Source: an uncultured Fusicatenibacter sp.
Lineage (GTDB): Bacteria; Bacillota; Clostridia; Lachnospirales; Lachnospiraceae
Direction of reading: 5' to 3'
NCBI GenBank assembly: GCA_902493585.1
Contig: CABUPZ010000011.1
Coordinates: forward strand, 1 to 55,911
Length of the DNA stretch: 55,911 nucleotides
The position numbers and the translations under genes were made by a program. The notes under the pieces were generated by a model. It was not told where the DNA came from. It worked only from the letters and a program-made list of their open reading frames with translations, and made no database searches. Positions 51,587-55,911 of this stretch are shown here, piece by piece; position 1 is the first letter of the stretch, and each line of letters begins with the position of its first letter.

Positions 51587-52432
51587 ATGAAAATATTAAT
51601 CTTGATTCTGGTTGTATTGGTTGTGTTTAATATACTGGGATTCTTTTATTCGACAGCTCCCCGTATGGCAAGGCGCAAGGACTGTGAGGAATTTACCAGA
51701 TGGATGTATGCCCACAGAGGACTGTGGAGTGAGGAAAAAGGAATTCCGGAAAATTCACTGCCCGCTTTTCAGCGCGCCGTGGACTCCGGTTATGCCATTG
51801 AACTGGACGTGCAGATCACAAAAGACAACCGGCTGGTAGTCTTTCACGATGATACGCTGAACCGGATGTGCCGGAAAGAAGGAAGGGTCTGCACTTATAC
51901 CCTGGAAGAGCTGAAACAGCTGCGGCTGAAGGATACCGAGTTCGAAATACCGGAATTCAGGGAAGTTCTGGAGATTGTCGATAGAAAGGTACCATTGTTA
52001 ATAGAAATCAAGCTTCCGACACATAATACAAAGACATGCATGATCCTGAACCGGGAACTGAAGAATTATCATGGAAAATACTGTATTGAATCTTTCAACA
52101 GCCTGGCACTGCGTTGGTTTAAACGTCATCGTCCGGGAATCGTCCGGGGACAGCTTTCCGACCGTTTCCGGAAATCGGACGGAGTGAATCTGGTCCTGCG
52201 TTTTCTGGCTGCGAGGCTGATGCTCAACTGGGTCGGACGGCCGGATTTTATTGCATATAATTACCGCCACGCCAATAAACTGGCATTGAGGCTGCAGAGA
52301 ATACTGTTCCGTGTACCGACGTTTGCATGGACGGTACAGAATCAGCCGGACTGCAGACAATGCTGCCGGAAATTTGACACGGTGATCTTTGACGGATTCC
52401 TCCCGGAAAAGGAATACAAAAAAGTTTCATAG
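51587..52432 (+). CDS. Glycerophosphodiester phosphodiesterase, membrane-anchored
   Basis: Hydrolyses glycerophosphodiesters to glycerol-3-phosphate. The 281 residues begin with a membrane helix (ILILILVVLVVFNILGFF), then the GDPD barrel: AHRGLWSEEKGIPENSLPAF (catalytic His and metal Glu), ELDVQITKDNRLVVFHDDTL (second His), IEIK and FDTVIFDGF. The catalytic set is complete. Together with the kinase upstream, this suggests phospholipid or lipoteichoic acid turnover. Confidence 0.9.
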   Translation: MKILILILVVLVVFNILGFFYSTAPRMARRKDCEEFTRWMYAHRGLWSEEKGIPENSLPAFQRAVDSGYAIELDVQITKDNRLVVFHDDTLNRMCRKEGRVCTYTLEELKQLRLKDTEFEIPEFREVLEIVDRKVPLLIEIKLPTHNTKTCMILNRELKNYHGKYCIESFNSLALRWFKRHRPGIVRGQLSDRFRKSDGVNLVLRFLAARLMLNWVGRPDFIAYNYRHANKLALRLQRILFRVPTFAWTVQNQPDCRQCCRKFDTVIFDGFLPEKEYKKVS

Positions 52433-52531
52433 CTGTTTCGTAGAAATGCACAATTTTTCTTAAGATTTTTTTATTTTGTATAGAAGAAAAATGAATTAAA
52501 TGAAGGTTTTCTTAAAAAGGGGTAAAGGTCA

Positions 52532-52567
52532 TTGACTTGAAATGCTGTTGTGATATACTTACAACAG
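52532..52567 (+). promoter_or_regulatory. Promoter with inverted repeat across the -10 box
   Basis: TTGACT, 16 bases, TATACT (52554-52559). CTGTTGT and ACAACAG (52545-52551, 52561-52567) flank the -10 symmetrically, an arrangement typical of a repressor operator. Confidence 0.6.
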
Positions 52568-52598
52568 TTAAAGCAAACAGTAAAGAAGGGTGACAGAC

Positions 52599-52625
52599 AT
52601 GGAAAACGAGGTGAGGCGGAGATGA
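52599..52625 (+). CDS. Eight-codon leader peptide overlapping the next start
   Basis: ATG 52599 after AAGAAGGGTGACAG opens MENEVRRR; its TGA overlaps the ATG of the PAP2-like gene (ATGA). It is far below the size of a normal gene, but the arrangement fits translational coupling. It may equally be chance. Confidence 0.35.
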   Translation: MENEVRRR

Positions 52626-53296
52626 AGCTTCTGAAGAAATATAAACACATATTGATCATTCCGGCATACGCAGTATTTTATCTGCTGGGCTTTTTCTGGC
52701 TGGAGAACAAGGTAACCAGTGATTACCATATCATCCATATGCCACTGGACGATATCATTCCATTTTGTGAATACTTTATTGTGCCATATTTCCTGTGGTT
52801 TGCGTTTATCGCTGTTGCGCTGATCTATTTTGGATTTTTCAATAAAGATCTTAAAGAATATTATCAGCTGATTTTTAACCTTGGGATCGGGATGACCCTG
52901 TTTCTGATCATCTCTTATATTTACCCCAACGGACAGGATTTACGGCCGGAGACCTTTGCCAATGACAATATTTTCACGCAGATGGTACAGTATCTGTATT
53001 CCATCGATACGCCGACGAACGTCTTTCCAAGCATCCACGTATACAATTCCGTGGCAGTAGGCATCGCGTTCATGACCTGCAAACGCCTCCAGAAACATCC
53101 CGCGATTCGTTACAGCGCGGTAGCGCTGGCAGTGTCCATCGTACTTGCCACCATGTTCCTGAAACAACATTCCGTATCGGATGTATGCTGTGCGCTGATC
53201 ATGAACCTGGGAAGCTACATGCTGTTGTATCATCCTCACAAAATCAGAAGCGTTTCGCTGGCATCAAGAAAAAAGAAACGGGAAATTACAACATAA
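52622..53296 (+). CDS. PAP2-superfamily membrane protein (PAP2_3/inositolphosphotransferase-like)
   Basis: The 224-residue protein has about six helices (HILIIPAYAVFYLLGFFWL; FLWFAFIAVALIYFGFF). The PAP2-type catalytic residues lie in VFPSIHVYNS and KQHSVSDVC, while the first K-x6-RP motif is not clear. This is the pattern of PAP2_3 proteins related to phosphotransferases acting on inositol lipids. ATG 52622 follows GAGGCGG. A strong terminator follows. Confidence 0.82.
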   Translation: MKLLKKYKHILIIPAYAVFYLLGFFWLENKVTSDYHIIHMPLDDIIPFCEYFIVPYFLWFAFIAVALIYFGFFNKDLKEYYQLIFNLGIGMTLFLIISYIYPNGQDLRPETFANDNIFTQMVQYLYSIDTPTNVFPSIHVYNSVAVGIAFMTCKRLQKHPAIRYSAVALAVSIVLATMFLKQHSVSDVCCALIMNLGSYMLLYHPHKIRSVSLASRKKKREITT

Positions 53297-53311
53297 AATA
53301 TCAAAGAAACC

Positions 53312-53342
53312 AAAAACGGCTTTCTCCGGAAAGCCGTTTTTT
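53312..53342 (+). terminator. Terminator of the PAP2-like gene
   Basis: AAAAACGGCTTTC / GAAAGCCGTTTTTT with a four-base centre and T-run. Confidence 0.9.
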
Positions 53343-53370
53343 GAATGCAGTAATGACTTCGGATGGCAAG

Positions 53371-53405
53371 GCGGACGAAAGCATCCAGGGCCAGGTGGTA
53401 TGCGT
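53371..53405. repeat. Hairpin repeat with constant ends (truncated copy 4)
   Basis: GCGGACGAAAGC, then CAGGTGGTATGCGTGG, as in copies 1 and 3, but the second arm and the GCTTTCTGG end are missing. It lies between the terminator and the secA promoter. Confidence 0.65.
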
Positions 53406-53460
53406 GGTTGGTGGATTCGCTGTACGGATCTACCGACATACTTTATTCACGAAAAATTCA

Positions 53461-53489
53461 TTGTTTAATTTGCTAAAAGGTGGTAAAAT
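53461..53489 (+). promoter_or_regulatory. Likely secA promoter
   Basis: TTGTTT, 17 bases, TAAAAT, 48 bases before the secA start. Confidence 0.5.
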
Positions 53490-53537
53490 AATAAGGCATG
53501 TAAAAACGGAACATAGAAGATTTAGGAGTGTATACAC

Positions 53538-55911
53538 ATGAAAGTAGCGGAAAAGCTTTTCGGCACCCACAGCTCCAGAGAGCTGAAGAGAATCACGCCG
53601 ATCGTAGATAAGATCGAGGCGCTGCGCCCCGAGATGCAGAAGCTCACAGATGAGGAGCTTCGTGCAAAGACAAAAGAATACAAAGAACGTTATCAAAAAG
53701 GTGAGACGCTGGATTCCATCCTTCCCGAAGCATTTGCCACTGTACGCGAGGCGGCAAAGCGTGTGTTGGGAATGGAACATTACCGGGTTCAGCTGATCGG
53801 TGGAATTATTCTTCACCAGGGACGTATCGCAGAGATGAAGACCGGTGAAGGTAAAACGCTGGTATCCACTCTGCCTGCATATCTGAATGCGCTGACCGGA
53901 CGCGGCGTTCATATCGTTACGGTCAATGATTACCTGGCAAACCGAGATGCCGAGTGGATGGGAAAAGTCCATGAATTTCTTGGGCTTACCGTCGGTGTCG
54001 TACTGAATGATATGAAAAATGATGAGCGCCGCAAGCAGTATGCCTGCGACATCACCTATATCACCAATAACGAACTGGGCTTTGACTACCTTCGTGACAA
54101 CATGGTGATTTATAAAGAGCAGCTGGTACAGAGAGATCTGTGCTACTGTATCATCGACGAGGTCGACTCTGTTCTGATCGATGAGGCGCGTACGCCGCTG
54201 ATCATTTCCGGGCAGAGCGGAAAATCCACAAAACTTTACGAGACCTGTGATATCCTGGCGCACCAGATGGAACGCGGGGAGGCAAGCGCGGAGATGACCA
54301 AGATGACCGCGATCATGGGCGAAGAAATCGTGGAGACCGGAGACTTTATTGTCAATGAAAAAGATAAGATTGTAACCCTGACAGAACAGGGTGTTCATAA
54401 GGTAGAGGAATTCTTCCATATTGAAAACCTTTCCGATCCGGAGAACATGGAGATCCAGCACAATATCATCCTTGCGCTGCGTGCCAACTATCTGATGTTC
54501 CGGGATAAAGATTATGTGGTAAAAGACGATGAGGTCCTGATCGTTGACGAGTTTACCGGACGTATCATGCCGGGACGCCGTTATTCGGACGGACTGCATC
54601 AGGCCATTGAGGCGAAGGAACATGTAAAGGTGCGCCGGGAGAGTAAGACGCTGGCGACGATCACATTCCAGAACTTCTTCAATAAATATGAGAAGAAAGC
54701 AGGTATGACCGGTACCGCTCTGACGGAAGAGCAGGAATTCCGTGATATCTATGGAATGGACGTTATCGAGATACCGACCAACCGTCCGGTCATCCGTAAG
54801 GACCTGGAAGATGCGGTATATATGACGAAAAAGGAGAAATTCCATGCCGTTGTGGAAGCGGTCAAGGAAGCTCATGCGAAAAATCAGCCGGTACTGGTAG
54901 GTACTGTAACCATCGAAACCTCTGAACTGCTCAGCAGGATGCTGAAGAAAGAAGGAATCAAGCATCAGGTGCTGAATGCGAAGTTCCATGAGCTGGAGGC
55001 GGAGATCGTTGCCCATGCGGGTGAGGCTGGCACCGTAACCATTGCCACCAACATGGCAGGACGTGGTACTGATATTAAGCTGGACGATGTGGCGAAAGAA
55101 GCCGGCGGTCTGAAGATCATCGGTACAGAGCGCCATGAGTCTAGACGTATTGACAATCAGTTGAGAGGACGTTCTGGTCGTCAAGGAGATCCAGGATATT
55201 CAGTGTTCTATGTATCTTTTGAAGATGAATTGATGGAACGTTTTGCAGGTGAAAGATTAAAATCATTTACAGAATATTTAGAAGATGATCAGGCAATTGA
55301 AAATAAAGTTGTTACAAAAGCTATTGAAAGTGCTCAAAAACGTGTAGAAGGTCAAAACTTTGATTCTCGTAAACATATTCTTGAATATGATGATGTAATG
55401 CGTCAACAACGTGAAATTATGTATAAAGAACGTGATGATATTATGTCTGAACAAAGTTTGGATGATATTATTAAGGGAATGTTTAATCAAGCAATTGAAA
55501 TGACTGTAAAACATTTTACTAAAAATGATGGTAAACATGATGTGATTGATGTTGAGGGAGTTGTTGATTTTGTTGCCAAAAACTATATGTTATTGGTAGA
55601 AATTAATGCTACTAATTGTGAAGCATTAGTGCATGATCCTAAAAAATTAATTGATACACTTACTGAATTGGTATATAATCAATATAATAGTCGTTTTAAT
55701 ACAGAGTTAGAACCAGAAAGAAGATTACAATATGAAAGAAGTGTTCTTTTAGGAGTAATTGATTATACATGGATTAATCATATTGATGCTATGACTAAAT
55801 TGCGTAACGGTATTTACTTAAGAGCTTATGCTCAGAAAGATCCATTAGCAGAATATACAGAAGAAGCATTCTATATGTTTGAACAGATGACTATGACAAT
55901 TGCAGATACTA
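53538..55911 (+). CDS. secA: SecA preprotein translocase ATPase, 3' end beyond window; internal composition break
   Basis: Motor of Sec-dependent protein export at the membrane. The frame is open to the window end (791 codons; family about 780-900). Visible features: MKVAEKLFGTHSSRELKRI start, Walker A MKTGEGKTLVSTLPAYLNAL, DEAD-type IIDEVDSVLIDEARTPLIIS, and motif VI area GTERHESRRIDNQLRGRSGR. A scaffold/wing region follows (LEYDDVMRQQREIMYKERDD). ATG 53538 follows AGGAG. Up to about 55,140 GC is near 53%. From there it falls to about 33%, with AT-ending codons and protein features unlike usual Lachnospiraceae SecA (YSVFYVSFEDELMERFAGER). See findings. Confidence 0.92.
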   Translation, partial: MKVAEKLFGTHSSRELKRITPIVDKIEALRPEMQKLTDEELRAKTKEYKERYQKGETLDSILPEAFATVREAAKRVLGMEHYRVQLIGGIILHQGRIAEMKTGEGKTLVSTLPAYLNALTGRGVHIVTVNDYLANRDAEWMGKVHEFLGLTVGVVLNDMKNDERRKQYACDITYITNNELGFDYLRDNMVIYKEQLVQRDLCYCIIDEVDSVLIDEARTPLIISGQSGKSTKLYETCDILAHQMERGEASAEMTKMTAIMGEEIVETGDFIVNEKDKIVTLTEQGVHKVEEFFHIENLSDPENMEIQHNIILALRANYLMFRDKDYVVKDDEVLIVDEFTGRIMPGRRYSDGLHQAIEAKEHVKVRRESKTLATITFQNFFNKYEKKAGMTGTALTEEQEFRDIYGMDVIEIPTNRPVIRKDLEDAVYMTKKEKFHAVVEAVKEAHAKNQPVLVGTVTIETSELLSRMLKKEGIKHQVLNAKFHELEAEIVAHAGEAGTVTIATNMAGRGTDIKLDDVAKEAGGLKIIGTERHESRRIDNQLRGRSGRQGDPGYSVFYVSFEDELMERFAGERLKSFTEYLEDDQAIENKVVTKAIESAQKRVEGQNFDSRKHILEYDDVMRQQREIMYKERDDIMSEQSLDDIIKGMFNQAIEMTVKHFTKNDGKHDVIDVEGVVDFVAKNYMLLVEINATNCEALVHDPKKLIDTLTELVYNQYNSRFNTELEPERRLQYERSVLLGVIDYTWINHIDAMTKLRNGIYLRAYAQKDPLAEYTEEAFYMFEQMTMTIADT

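Overview
The window reads as chromosomal DNA of a spore-forming, anaerobic, gut-type member of the Clostridia, most likely Lachnospiraceae. Support: roughly half GC with a CTG/GAC-rich codon style, a pyruvate:ferredoxin oxidoreductase, the forespore sigma factor SigG, a YesM/YesN-type two-component pair, an Mgl-type sugar transporter and a Firmicutes-order F1Fo ATP synthase operon. The genus cannot be fixed from sequence alone.

Layout. (1) 1-2554: 3' three quarters of the PFOR gene, its terminator, and a tRNA-Tyr unit. (2) 2560-13160: a galactose/glucose uptake and sensing locus, mglBAC followed by a response regulator, a sensor kinase and two further extracytoplasmic sugar-binding proteins, one anchored and one lipoprotein. 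(3) 13169-17078: sigG, a GH127 beta-L-arabinofuranosidase-like enzyme and a divergent AraC regulator. (4) 17062-20089: feoA-feoB (FeoB with a His-rich insert) and niaR. (5) 20290-26807: atpBEFHAGDC with several non-ATG starts. (6) 26848-31090: HAD phosphatase, tRNA-Arg, a MATE transporter relic, a MITE-like palindromic element, pcrA. (7) 31110-38010: an ABC-2 exporter with a membrane-anchored partner, a truncated acetyltransferase, and a HelD-type helicase fused to a GH31 N-terminal domain.

(8) 38029-45390 is an accessory island: a DUF3990 relic and its downstream partner, a large YhgE/Pip membrane protein with a divergent TetR regulator and palindromic operator, then the collapsed remains of a mobilizable element (deleted relaxase, oriT-like palindrome, RepA-like ATPase cut by a truncated IS3 element). 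(9) 45480-53342: a spore/phage-type amidase bracketed by two hairpin repeats, then an envelope and stress cluster (NAD(P)-binding protein, YitT, ZIP transporter, PAP2 phosphatase overlapping a small alarmone synthetase, lipid kinase, GDPD, second PAP2 protein). (10) 53461-55911: secA, open at the window end.

Three dispersed structured repeat families run through the window: a short palindrome with arms GTAACCGTTCAGC, a 70-80 bp hairpin with constant ends (ACGAAAGC ... GCTTTCTGG) and variable stems, and a 162 bp MITE-like element. The most striking anomaly is inside secA: near 55,140, in its most conserved stretch, base composition and codon use switch abruptly while the frame stays open. This suggests either a chimeric contig or a recombinant gene.
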